A DNA stretch of 64,000 nt from Emiliania huxleyi CCMP1516 (taxonomy: Eukaryota; Haptophyta; Isochrysidales; Noelaerhabdaceae): NCBI RefSeq assembly GCF_000372725.1, contig NW_005196756.1, positions 529,783 through 593,782 of the forward strand, read 5' to 3'. The position numbers were made by a program, and so were the translations under genes. The notes beneath the pieces are model-generated. The model was not told the origin of the DNA, did not search any database, and saw only the letters and a program-made list of their open reading frames with translations. Below are positions 50,339 to 59,430 of the stretch, in pieces; position 1 is the first letter of the stretch; every line of letters begins with the position of its first letter.

Positions 50339-50746
50339 TAGACCCCAGGTAAGGCCCAGGTGTGGCCTAGGGCATCAGAAGGGACCAAGAGGAGTCCAGT
50401 CTGAGCCATAGAGCCCATGTCTTTGCCCCCAAAGGTCGCGTTCAAATGCCCGGAACGGCCGTTACAGTGGTGTCCGGCCGGCGCGATCACCGAGCTGTGA
50501 CGCTCAGGGAAGCCTGATGAGGTACTGGTTTCTTTGCCCAGGCCTGGCCTACGACCCGTGCTGGATCAGCTGAGCAAGGTTTGGGGAGAATCCCCCGGAC
50601 AGATCTTCTCAGATATTTTGACGGACGACCGAAAATGGGCAAAAACGGGGTGATTTGTTTTCTGACGATCAAACTCCTCTCGGCGGCAAATAGGCACGTG
50701 GGCGACGCGTGGAAACACAGAGCCTTGCACCCGTTCGCCCTTCTCA

Positions 50747-52183
50747 TCACTGCCCCGGCGCCCACGCCTCAACCTTCTTGGGCAGCAGCTGGTTCGACAG
50801 GTCGTCCCCGTGGCCTAGGCAGGCGTCCTCGCCCTTGCCCCAGCTAAAGAAGGCGCCGTCGGCGGTGAGGGCGAGGCTGTGGTGATCTCCAGCGGACACA
50901 GCGACGACGCGCTGGCCGGCAAAAGCCTCGACCTTCTTGGGCAGCAGGTGGGGCTGCGCGTCGCCGTGGCCCAGCTGGCCATCGCCTCCCATGCCCCAGC
51001 TCCAGACGGCGCCGTCAGCGGTGGTGGCGAGGCTGTGTTCGCCTCCAGCCGCGACAGCGACGACGTGCAGGCCAGCAAAGGCGTCGATCTTCTTCGGCAG
51101 TATCTGGTGCTCCACGTCGCCGTGGCCCAACTTGCCAAGGGCTCCACCGCCCCAGCTCCACACAGCTCCGTCGGCGGTGAGGGCGAGGCTGTGGTAATCT
51201 CCAGCCGACACAGCGACGAGACACTGGCCAGCAAAGGCATCGACCTTCTTGGGCAGCAGCTGCTCCCGCTGGTCGCCGTGGCCCAGCTTGCCAAAGTAGC
51301 CATCGCCCCAGCTCCAGACGGATCCGTCGGCGGTAAGGCCGAGGCTGTGGCGGGCTCCAGCCGACACAGCGACAACGCGCTGGTCAGCCAAGGCCTCGAT
51401 CTTCTTCGGCAGCAGCTGCTCCTGCTCGTCGCCGTGGCCCAGCTGGCCGTAGAGACCATAGCCCCAGCTCCAGACAGCGCCGTCGGCGGAGAGGGCGAGG
51501 CTGTGTTTCTCTCCAGCCGACACAGACGCGACGCGCTGGCCAGCAAAGGCCTCGACCTTCTGCGGCAGCAGCTGGATCTGCTCGTCGCCGTGGCCCAGCT
51601 GGCCCAGCTGGCCAAAGAGTCCACCGCCCCAGCTCAGGACGCTGCCGCCGGCAGTGAGGGCGAGACTGTGCGCGCTTCCAGCCGACACGCTCACGACGCG
51701 CTCGCCACCCAGCGTGGAAGGGAGGCGGGTAGGCGTGTTCAGCCGCGTCACGCCCTCGCCGTGGCCGAGCAGTCCCGAAGATAAGGTCGACTCCTTGCCG
51801 CACGACGAGAGCCGCCCCTCGCCGTCGATGAAGACGCTGTGCCAACAGCCTGCTGCCGCCCTCGCCGGCGGGTTGGACTCGCGCAGCAACGCCGAACAGC
51901 ACAGCCACCGCACGGCGCAGCTCTCGCCCTCTTGCTTCGCTGGGAGCTCGAAGCCGCGCTCTTGCGCCCACAAGCGGATGCCGTCCTCCGCGAGCGAGGC
52001 GTGGAAGAGCAGCGAGACGGCCGCGACGCGAGCGATGTCGAGGGGGCTGTCGCAGCGAGAGAGGACGCGCAGGAGGAGCTCCGTGGGGAGGTCGAGGAGG
52101 GCGAGCGGCGGCGTGTCTGGCGAGGGATCAGCGGTGGGGGCGGAGGCGAGGCGGCGCGAGCGGCGGCGCGACGGGTTGGACAT
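50747..52183 (-). CDS. F-box protein with RCC1-type repeats, paralogue B
   Basis: 478 residues, a close paralogue of 40982-42409. The F-box segment reads LLDLPTELLLRVLSRCDSPL then DIARVAAVSLLFHASLAEDG. It has the same Cys-containing linker (ESCAVRWLCCSALLRESN) and seven propeller units ending in FSWGKGEDACLGHG. One unit carries a 9-bp duplication (GQLGQLGHGD near 51595-51615). The ATG at 52183 is followed at once by the basic SRRRSRR start. Both genes end with the same DLSNQLLPKKVEAW sequence, consistent with a tandem duplication later separated by insertions. Confidence 0.85.
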   Translation of the reverse strand: MSNPSRRRSRRLASAPTADPSPDTPPLALLDLPTELLLRVLSRCDSPLDIARVAAVSLLFHASLAEDGIRLWAQERGFELPAKQEGESCAVRWLCCSALLRESNPPARAAAGCWHSVFIDGEGRLSSCGKESTLSSGLLGHGEGVTRLNTPTRLPSTLGGERVVSVSAGSAHSLALTAGGSVLSWGGGLFGQLGQLGHGDEQIQLLPQKVEAFAGQRVASVSAGEKHSLALSADGAVWSWGYGLYGQLGHGDEQEQLLPKKIEALADQRVVAVSAGARHSLGLTADGSVWSWGDGYFGKLGHGDQREQLLPKKVDAFAGQCLVAVSAGDYHSLALTADGAVWSWGGGALGKLGHGDVEHQILPKKIDAFAGLHVVAVAAGGEHSLATTADGAVWSWGMGGDGQLGHGDAQPHLLPKKVEAFAGQRVVAVSAGDHHSLALTADGAFFSWGKGEDACLGHGDDLSNQLLPKKVEAWAPGQ

Positions 52184-52234
52184 CGCGAGGAAAAGAATTT
52201 CTCGCGGGGCTAGATGGAAGACGAGAAGGACCGC

Positions 52235-52365
52235 ATAGGAAGAGGCAGACTCCCTAGGGTGGGCGACGGCTAGCGCATCACACCCCTCTCCTTAAAATCC
52301 CTGTGTGGTGGCGGCGTGCCGTCCTCCCATCCCTCCCTTGGGTTGTCTGTTTTCTTTCTTTTTTT
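52235..52365 (+). mobile_element. 5'-truncated non-LTR tail with target-site duplication
   Basis: A 131-bp insert between perfect 12-bp copies of GAGAAGGACCGC (52223-52234 and 52366-52377), ending in a T-rich CTTT tail. It starts inside the region corresponding to GRGRLPRVGDG of the element's protein. Confidence 0.8.
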
Positions 52366-52380
52366 GAGAAGGACCGCGAG

Positions 52381-53261
52381 CTGAGGGAGGGTGTAGAGGA
52401 TGTAGAGTGTAGAGCGCTGTAGAGCTGTAGAGATGTAGAGCGCTCTGGAGCGCTGTAGAGCTGTAGAGCTCTACATCTGCCGCGGGACGAAGCGCCTGCG
52501 TTGTAGAGCGATGTAGAGCGCGATTTTGCTGTAGAGTTTGTTGTAGAGGCTCTACAGCCAAACCGCCGGGACAAAGAGGTCGAGCCGCTAATAATGGGGT
52601 GTCTCCGAGCTTACTGGAGCTCTGATGGACGGCCCTGACTGTCCCTGACACACAGAGAATCACTCTGACGGCACACAACACCCTACAACTGCGTCATGAC
52701 CAGCCTGCCATGCGTCGCCGGTGCCGTATTCGTCGCTGTGCTTCTTTAGCAGGCGGTGGACTGTCGGCTGCGAGGACGGTCGCATTTGCGCGAGGCGAGG
52801 CGAGCATTGCTGCGCGTTGCATGCGCCATGACTCGCGCCAGCGCGTGCGGGAGCTCCTGGCTGAGCGTTGAGTCCAGGCGAGTTGCGCTGGCCACTATCG
52901 CTACGCCGAGCCGAGCTGACGCGCCGAGGCGCCGGCCAGTCGCAGCCGTGAGGCATGCCACAGCAGCAGAGGCACCTCCCACCCATTGGGCGGGCAGAGA
53001 GAAGGCCAGGGTAGCACTGGCAAGTGCAACGCGCCTCATGTCGGAGAGCGACCGTGCCTCGTTCGCCGCTTATGATGTAGAGTTTGTTGTAGAGATTTCA
53101 CGTTGTAGAGCGCCTCTACATCGCTCTACAACGCAGGCGCTTCGTCCCGCGGCGGATGTAGAGCTCTACAGCTCTACAGCGCTCTACAGCGCTCCAGAGC
53201 GCTCTACATCTCTACAGCTCTACAGCGCTCTACACTCTACATCCTCTACACCCTCCCTCAG
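52381..53261. mobile_element. non-autonomous hAT-like element with long terminal inverted repeats
   Basis: An 881-bp element with near-identical arms of about 175-190 bp (52381-52557 and 53075-53261), starting CTGAGGGAGGGTGTAGAGG and rich in TGTAGAGC units. The 8-bp sequence ACCGCGAG flanks both sides (52373-52380 and 53262-53269), as in hAT transposons. The centre on the minus strand holds a fragment reading QPTVHRLLKKHSDEYGTGDA, like a helix-turn-helix of a transposase, but no complete gene. It inserted into a non-LTR tail. Confidence 0.75.
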
Positions 53262-53577
53262 ACCGCGAGGTGGCACGAAGGTCGCAGCGAGAATCGGAGA
53301 GGGACTGCGAAGAGAGATAGGAAGAGGCGGACGCCCAAGGGTGGGCGACGGCTAGCGCACCACACCCCTCTTGAGCACTTGAGCACTGGATAGGGTCGAT
53401 TCCGCATGGTACGGGACCCCTCGATCGTCTCGCCCTCCCTCACTGGTGTGTTCATCGGGGGGGGTCCTAACAAACACGGTACAGGCCCTCTCCTTAAAAT
53501 CCCTGTGTGGTGGCGGCGTGCCGTCCTCCCATCCCTCCCTTGGGTTATCCGTTTTCTTTCTTTTCTTTTTTCGAGGT
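53262..53577 (+). mobile_element. non-LTR tail interrupted by other insertions
   Basis: It resumes at ACCGCGAGGTGGCACGAAGG and ends in a CTTT-rich tail at about 53577. Its 5' part lies before the hAT-like and small-tail insertions, around 52213-52234. It is itself split by repeat S at 53371-53485. Confidence 0.7.
53371..53485 (+). mobile_element. short interspersed repeat S with target-site duplication
   Basis: A 115-bp insert in the tail above, bounded by CCCTC on both sides (53366-53370 and 53486-53490). Removing it restores the CACCCCTCTCCTTAAAATCC seen in other copies. It has no coding capacity and runs opposite to copy 1 at 18831-18944. Confidence 0.75.
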
Positions 53578-53991
53578 TAGCGGGGGACGTTCGGAGGGGC
53601 GTTCCACGACGCGCCTGTGGCATTCATATTATTTTTTCTTTTTTGCGGACTGTGTGTGGCGGCACGAGGGCGTGAAGGGGTCGTGCCGCTCCGCGGCGGC
53701 CACTGGCGAGCCAGGCGCGTCTGCCATTCGCGATTCTCGCGATTCCGATTGCATTCTACACGGCAATAGGGACACCCTTCCCATTCTGATGCAGCGTCTT
53801 CGTGCTGCCGGGTTCGCGCGGCCGGCAGCGGATGATCTGCCTGGGTTTCATAGCTTGGGCACAGGTTCACGGCGCCGGCACGATCGACGACATGATGGAC
53901 GACATGATGGACGGACGTAAACGACTTGAAACTTGATCATTGATACCGAAGAGACTTTTTACCCAAGAGACTTGCTTGGCGTCGACGAGGG

Positions 53992-54601
53992 TCACGTCCC
54001 GTCGAGCCGAAAGCACTCCTGCACCGACTCGTCGACAAAGAAGGTCTGGGCGACCGGCGCAGGGTCCGCCATCCCCTGCAGCGGCAGTCACCGAGGGGTC
54101 GTAATGCTCGCACAGGACGTGGCGGCTGCAAAACAGGCACACCGTCGTCTCGATCACGACGGCGTCGATGTTGAGCTTTCCGGAGTTCACCCTCTCCGAG
54201 ATCCGCTTGAGCACGACGATGAGGTCCTGCCGGACGGTGCAGCAGATGCAGCCGTTCATCATCTCGATGATCTCAGGCTCAGCCTCCTCGCGGGCGTTCT
54301 TCCCAAGCAGCGCGTCGTCGATGCCAACCTTGGGTGAGAGGGAGGCAAGCGCGGTGAATCCACGTGCGGGCTCGGCGCCCGCTGGCTTCAGCGACCAGGC
54401 GTGTGCGCGCGCCTCTCCGAACTCGTTCTCGATCACAGCGAGCCGCTTGCCGTGCTGTTTCGTGAGGAGGTGGTTGAGCAGGGTCGTCTTACCACTGCCG
54501 AGGAAGCCGGTGAGCACGGTCACCGGGATGCGCTGGTCTTTGACTCGTGCACTCGCCACGAGGCCGGAGAGGAGCGGAGCGAGGAGGAGCAATGCGCACA
54601 T
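53992..54601 (-). pseudogene. CobW/G3E-family GTPase, 5' part only
   Basis: Three exons (54413-54601, 54143-54328 and 53992-54075) encode a signal-like start (MCALLLLAPLLSGLVASA), the P-loop VTVLTGFLGSGKTTLLNHLL, ENEFGE, IIEMMNGCICCTVRQDL with the family's metal-binding CxCC, and VVIETTGMADPAPVAQTFFV. Intron 1 is GC-AG and intron 2 is GT-AG. The frame then stops after FRLDG, although VTLVDAKQ follows in another frame: one base appears missing near 53995-53999. No C-terminal CobW domain follows before the element cluster at 53577. CobW proteins are metal chaperones. I infer a truncated gene or an assembly fault. It starts head-to-head with the AP2 gene. Confidence 0.65.
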
Positions 54602-54636
54602 ACAACGCAAGTGTGATCCTAGGGGGGTGGAGTGTG

Positions 54637-55569
54637 ATGAGGGACCAGAGCCATCGCGCAAAAAAGAAAGCCACGAAGCTTCGGGGCCAGTCCCCTGGGG
54701 GAGTCCCGAGCGCCGCTAGTGGGCGGATGCCACCGGCTTCCGAGCGCCTCGTGCTAATCCCAGCCAACAAGAGGAACACGACTGGCTACAATAACGTGGC
54801 CTACGACCGCAGCAAAATGAAGTTCCAGGCGCAGGTGCAGGATGGCGGCAAGCATGTCCGCCTCGGCTACTTCGACACCGCCGAAGAGGCGGCCACCGCC
54901 TACGCTCGCTCAGAGTACGGCCGCGCCGACGCCGCAAAGCTGCTACAGCCCCGCGCTACTACCACTGCCGCTGGCGCCGCGGCGATACTGCAGGCGGCGA
55001 GGGAGGGCCTCACCCTCACCGCCAGCAGCAGCAGCAACAGCGGCTACAGGGGAGTGACCTTCAAGCCGAAGAAGAAAGGCAGCAAGAAGTACGAGCTGAC
55101 AGTGAGGTTTGGCGGCCGGCAGAACTTCCTCGGCCTCTTCGCCACCGCCGAGCAGGCGGCGCTCTTCTACGCCCGCAGGGAGGCGGGCAGGGACACCAGC
55201 GATCTCACCGCGCCGCCGCCACCGCCGCCGCCACCTGAGCCTTCCTCTGCTGCCGGCGCCGAGGCGGTCCGGCAGGCGGAGAGGGAGGGCCTCACCCTTG
55301 TCACCAGTAGCAGCAGCAACAGCGGCTACAGGGGAGTGGTCTTCTGCCCGAAGAAGCGAAGCAGCAAGAAGTACCAGCTGCGGGTGACGGTTGGCGGCAA
55401 GAAAGTCTTCCTCGGCAGCTTCGCCACCGCCGAGCAGGCGGCGCTCTTCTACGCCCGCAGGGAGGCGGGCAGGGACACCAGCGATCTCACCGCGCCGCCG
55501 CCACCGCCGCCGCCACCTGAGCCTTCCTCTGCTGCCGGCGCCGAGGCGGTCCGGCAAGTGGGGAGATAG
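54637..55569 (+). CDS. AP2/ERF-domain protein with three AP2-like repeats
   Basis: 310 residues from the ATG at 54637; another in-frame ATG lies at 54592, which would overlap the CobW start on the other strand. Three AP2-like domains are visible: TGYNNVAYDRSKMKFQAQVQ with LGYFDTAEEAATAYARSEYG; SGYRGVTFKPKKKGSKKYEL with LGLFATAEQAALFYARREAG; and SGYRGVVFCPKKRSSKKYQL with the same ending. The last two, with their Pro-rich linkers, are a recent tandem duplication of about 300 bp. AP2 domains bind DNA through a three-stranded sheet; in algae such proteins are putative transcription factors or homing-endonuclease-derived. The C terminus may continue in an unseen exon (EVEAAAAVAGVTAAAAAAEQ in another frame). 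Confidence 0.75.
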   Translation: MRDQSHRAKKKATKLRGQSPGGVPSAASGRMPPASERLVLIPANKRNTTGYNNVAYDRSKMKFQAQVQDGGKHVRLGYFDTAEEAATAYARSEYGRADAAKLLQPRATTTAAGAAAILQAAREGLTLTASSSSNSGYRGVTFKPKKKGSKKYELTVRFGGRQNFLGLFATAEQAALFYARREAGRDTSDLTAPPPPPPPPEPSSAAGAEAVRQAEREGLTLVTSSSSNSGYRGVVFCPKKRSSKKYQLRVTVGGKKVFLGSFATAEQAALFYARREAGRDTSDLTAPPPPPPPPEPSSAAGAEAVRQVGR

Positions 55570-56216
55570 GTCGGAGATGGAGGTGGAGGCGGCTGCCGCA
55601 GTTGCGGGCGTGACCGCGGCTGCAGCTGCTGCTGAGCAGGCCCTCCAGTGTCGGCGTCGCGTATGCTTAGTTAGCGAGAGAGCGAGTTCCGAGTGATACC
55701 CTAGGTGATACCTGACGACGAGAGCCCTTGCCCTGCTGCGCGCTGCCGCTGTCGCGCTTTCCGCCTAGAGAAGAGTCCTTACCTTTGGATCCCTTGGATT
55801 GAGCCCGTTGTTAAAGTGAAACGAGAAAAAACAGCCCAAGGCGCAAGGGCGTTGCTAGCGTTGCCAAGAGCGAAGAGGGCAAGGCGCAATCTCGCCAATC
55901 CGCAAAAGGCCACAGGGAGGGATGGCGGGACGGAGGACGGCAGGAAAGGAAGGAGTATTTCTCTAATCCGCGTATTTGCCCTCACACTGACAGAAGTGGC
56001 TATTGCCGTTGAGGAGGACACTGCCAGTTAATAAGAACATGGGTCACGCTCGCTCTCTCTTGCAGCAGCAGCACTCCCGGTTGGCCGGTGCCGCGCGCGG
56101 GTCTCTCTCTCATCTCTCTCTGCCATACTGCACTCCTGACTCCTGCGGCACAACGGCTCGCCTGTCGCTGCTCGATCGGACGCCTCCCGCCGGTGTGAGT
56201 GGCTCCAAACGGAGCC
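55570..56216. other. intergenic region without a supported gene
   Basis: Apart from the possible AP2 C-terminal extension up to 55695, nothing here looks coding and no strong repeat was found. Confidence 0.35.
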
Positions 56217-56579
56217 CTATCCCATCGCCGCCGCTACGCACCGGTCTGCGGCGGCGGCGGCGGCGGCCGCACAGCACGAGTCAAGGATGCCGTCGGCGGA
56301 GGGGCGCGCCTCTGGCTGCGGGCTCATCATGCTCCGCAGCAGGCGCCCCATCTCGGCGCCGCAGTCGGCCGGCGGCGGCACCGACCCCGACCGCAGCTCG
56401 TCCCAGCGCGGCCCCGAGCCAGGCAGGCTCTCTGCTGTCCGCACCTCGTACAGCACCATGCCGAAGGAGAAGATGTCCGCGGCGGTGGAGGGCTTCGACT
56501 CGAGCAGGTCGCGCGAGAGGTACTTTGCGTCCCCCTCCTGCTCGTTCCACGCCTTGAGCGCCGCTGCCTGGCCGAGGTC
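56217..56579 (-). pseudogene. C-lobe fragment of a protein kinase (WEE1-like)
   Basis: The minus strand reads DLGQAAALKAWNEQEGDAKY, LSRDLLESKPSTAADIFSFG, MVLYEVRTAESLPG and RLLRSMMSPQPEARPSADGI before a stop at 56217. This matches the activation segment (a DLG in place of DFG, and LSRDLLE for the APE region) and the last helices of a kinase, most like the WEE1/MYT1 group. The N-lobe and catalytic loop are absent: the lipase 3' end lies directly upstream. I infer a fragment left by rearrangement. Confidence 0.6.
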
Positions 56580-56644
56580 CCCCCCACAAGCGCCGCGGGG
56601 GGGTGCGCGCAGAGCCAGGAGGCCACAGAGAGCCAAGAGAGCGC

Positions 56645-58850
56645 TCAGACGAGGTCCGTGGGCGGCTTTGGGGCCTTGCGCCGCGCCTCCGCATAGCGCC
56701 GCGCCGAGGCCTCGCTCGTCAATGGCCGCGGCGGCCGCGATGACTGCTTGGCCTGAGGGGCACCGCCTGCGCTCGCGCTCGGATCCTTGGTTCCGTCGAC
56801 CCGGGCTAGGAGGTGATCAACGGTGGTTTCGCCAAGCACGAAGGGGACGAGAAAGAGTGACATCAGCGCGGCCACCAGCAGAGAGACCAGCCCGAGGAGG
56901 AAGAGGGCTGCCGACGGCAGGGCAAGAAAGTGCTCAGGCGGGTGCGCACGTGGGTGCAGGAGGGCTGCCGGCCGGAGGAGAGATGGCGAGGGAGGAGGAG
57001 ACGGGGTGGCGAGGGAGGAGGCGAGGGAGGAGGAGACGGGGTGGCGAGGGAGGAGGCGAGTGAGAACACGGGTAGGAGGGGGAGTTCAAAGGCGCGCCGG
57101 ACGGAGCGATGCAAAAGAAAGCGATGCTGGTCTGGATCTTGAAGAGCACAAGGCGGCCGTTTGTGCTCTGGGCGCGCAGGACCGTGTACGCAAAGTCGCA
57201 CAGCTCCCCTGTGTGGGCCTGCTTCAGCAGCTTGATCTGCTCCTTCTCGTCGTCGAGCCGGATCGTCGAAGAGCCCTCTTCTGCGCTAAAGTAGTACGAG
57301 CGCTGGAGGCGGAGCCAGGTGACAAAGTGCTCGTTGCCGCCGCCAAAATACTCTGCATCCATCACAAAGGGCGCAATCTCCTTCCACGCCTTCGCCAAGA
57401 TCGCCTTCCACGCCTTCTCCGAGTCCCCGTCCCGATGGAGCAAATACTCGGTGATGGCGGCGAGGAAGACCCGGCCGCCGTGCAGGTCCATCCCGTAGTC
57501 GCCCTTCTTCGCGCAGCACCTTGGCAGGACCGGCATCATGTTGAGCATCGCGTCAATGAAGGGGAAGGTGAGCCACCGCAGGTTGTCGGTCTTCTTCACG
57601 GTTATCTCGATCAGGCCGCCCGGCCGGCGCGTCCACGGAAACACCATCTACGGGCGCGCGGCAGGCGGCGGGGCAGGCGGCGTGGGAGGGGATGGGGCTG
57701 GTAGCTGTGGCGATGGTGGCACTAACCTGCGCGACGGGGTCGTACTTCATGATGAAGTTGAACGTGCGCGGCACATTCAGGTCGTACCAGCGCTCGAAAG
57801 CCATGTTCGCGATCTTGGTCGGCGCGAAGGCGTACACGCTCACGGTCTCGCGGGTACCCATGCGGTCGTCCTCGTCCTCGTCCTGGAGCAGGGCGTCCTT
57901 GACCAGCCAGTCCTTTTCATGCTCCCACGCACCTGTCGCGCGCAGGCAACGGGCGTGAGAGCAAGAACAGGACGCTGTGGGCGCATCGGCGAGCGAGGCA
58001 AACGGGCTGCGCCGCCGCGAGACGCACCTGTCCACTCGACGTGAAACATTTTTGGCGTCACATCTGTACCGTCCGCGTTTTTCTTCATCGTGATTGTGAG
58101 CTCGGATGAGGTCAGCTGGCCCTTGTCGGCGCCGAAGATGTTGACACTGCCGCTCCAGTCGTTGATCACCAGCTTGTCGATGAGTCCGTCACGCAGAGCC
58201 CGCAGCCCCTTGTCCATGCCCACGAGCAGCGCCGCGAAGACCTGGGCGACCGCACCGCCCTGCGAGTGCCCCGTCACGATCACCTTCTCGTACTTGCCAA
58301 TGTCGTAAGCGCCTTCATCACCCGCCTCCATCTTGACGAGGAGGAGGTAGCTGAAGAGGCAGCCCATCGCGCGGTCAAGGTACGCCCGGTGCACTTTCTC
58401 GTCCGCGAGACCCCTGAGTCCTTCACTCACTTTCACCCACTTTCCCCCTTCTTCCTTCTTGTAGCCTTTGAAGACGGTGGAGGTGGACACCTTGAAGGAG
58501 AGGTTGCGGAGCATGTCCTTCGCGACGCCGAAGAGGGTGCCGCGGCAGCAGACGATCAGCGCGCGCTTTCCGTCGCGCTCGTAGTCCTTTGTGAAGACGA
58601 TGCCGCTCGTGGATATGTTAAATTCAGGAAGCTGCGCCACGCGAAACCCAACGTCGGGCTCGTACGCGAGGCACATGGCGAGCTGCGAGCACTCGAGCGC
58701 GATCGCCGGGTCGAAGCCTTCGAGCTCTTCCGGCTCGGACGGCAGGCACGGGCACGCCATTGGCGCTGACACAGGCGCCTGATTTGGCGGTATCGTGCTC
58801 AGCCGCGGGCAGCTCTTTTCTTTTTCGTTTTTCATAGCGGGTGGTGTCAT
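56645..58850 (-). CDS. class 3 lipase-like protein with a C-terminal membrane segment
   Basis: Exons 58028-58850, 57727-57932, about 57100-57647 and 56645-56932. Introns 1 and 2 are GT-AG; intron 3's donor is uncertain. The alpha/beta-hydrolase core contains RALIVCCRGTLFGVAKDML and the nucleophile elbow KVIVTGHSQGGAVAQVFAAL. After exon 2, VSVYAFAPTKIANMAFERWY and FNFIMKYDPVAQ give the likely catalytic Asp. Exon 3 carries FPFIDAMLNMMPVLPRCCAK. The last exon has a membrane helix (LFLLGLVSLLVAALMSLFLV) and a basic tail. Total is about 620 residues. The ATG at 58850 is the first in frame and has no signal peptide. Such lipases cleave membrane or storage glycerolipids. Confidence 0.78.
56935..57095. 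repeat. GAGGAGGCGAGG repeat in lipase intron 3
   Basis: Several imperfect copies of a 28-bp unit (GGAGGAGACGGGGTGGCGAG) fill the putative last intron of the lipase gene. Confidence 0.6.
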
Positions 58851-58879
58851 CGAGAGTCTTTTGGCTGGCCTACAGGTCA

Positions 58880-59045
58880 GCCGAATTTAAGATTTGAAGG
58901 CGGGGCGGCCGTGAGCTGTAAAATCTTGAAAATGTGTGAACGCACAGCTAAAATCTTGCGAAAACGCGCTCCAGAGCTCTAAAATCTTGGTCTAAAATCT
59001 GAAAATCGCCGGCCTGCGGCGGGCCTCTAAAATCTTAAATTCGGC
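58880..59045. promoter_or_regulatory. divergent promoter region with inverted repeat and CTAAAATCTT motifs
   Basis: The 242 bp between the lipase ATG (58850, minus) and the BCS1-like ATG (59093, plus) contain a perfect 16-bp inverted repeat, GCCGAATTTAAGATTT (58880-58895 against 59030-59045). Five copies of TAAAATCT(T/G) lie in between (about 58919, 58951, 58980, 58992 and 59028). It could be a bidirectional promoter or a 166-bp MITE that now serves as one. Confidence 0.5.
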
Positions 59046-59092
59046 GGACTTGTAGTGACAGTCCACAAAAAGAAAAATTCCTGCTCCCCGCC

Positions 59093-59421
59093 ATGTCGAC
59101 GAGCAGCGCGTTGGCTTCGTCGACACCCTCCTCCTCCGTCAGCTCGCTCACGAGCCGCGTCCTCTCCTTCGTCGGCCTCGAAGACAACCCGTACTTCTCC
59201 GCCGGCTTTGCGCTCGGCGTGGCGGGCACCGGCCTCGCCGCGGCTCGCGGCGCCGGCCGCGGCGCCCTGACGCTGGCGCAGCGGCACCTGCTCGTGACGC
59301 TCGAGGTGACGTCGAAGGACAAGTCGTACCCGTGGGTGCTGCAGTGGCTCACCCAGCAGGCGGCTCCTCCTCCCGCCTCCGACGGCGGCGGCGGCCTGCT
59401 CAGCCGCCTGTTTCAAGAGAC
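59093..59421 (+). pseudogene. BCS1-type AAA protein, N-terminal part only
   Basis: From the ATG at 59093 the frame gives a Ser-rich start, then DNPYFSAGFALGVAGTGLAA and LTLAQRHLLVTLEVTSKDKS with YPWVLQWLTQQ. The last two blocks are the hallmark of the BCS1 N-terminal domain, which precedes an AAA ATPase domain in the mitochondrial Rieske-protein translocase. After LLSRLFQE the similarity ends and no Walker A or B motif follows in the next 2 kb. The 3' side runs into a different small gene on the other strand, so the gene appears truncated. A spliced continuation beyond an inserted segment is the alternative. Confidence 0.6.
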
Positions 59422-59430
59422 TTTGCGATT

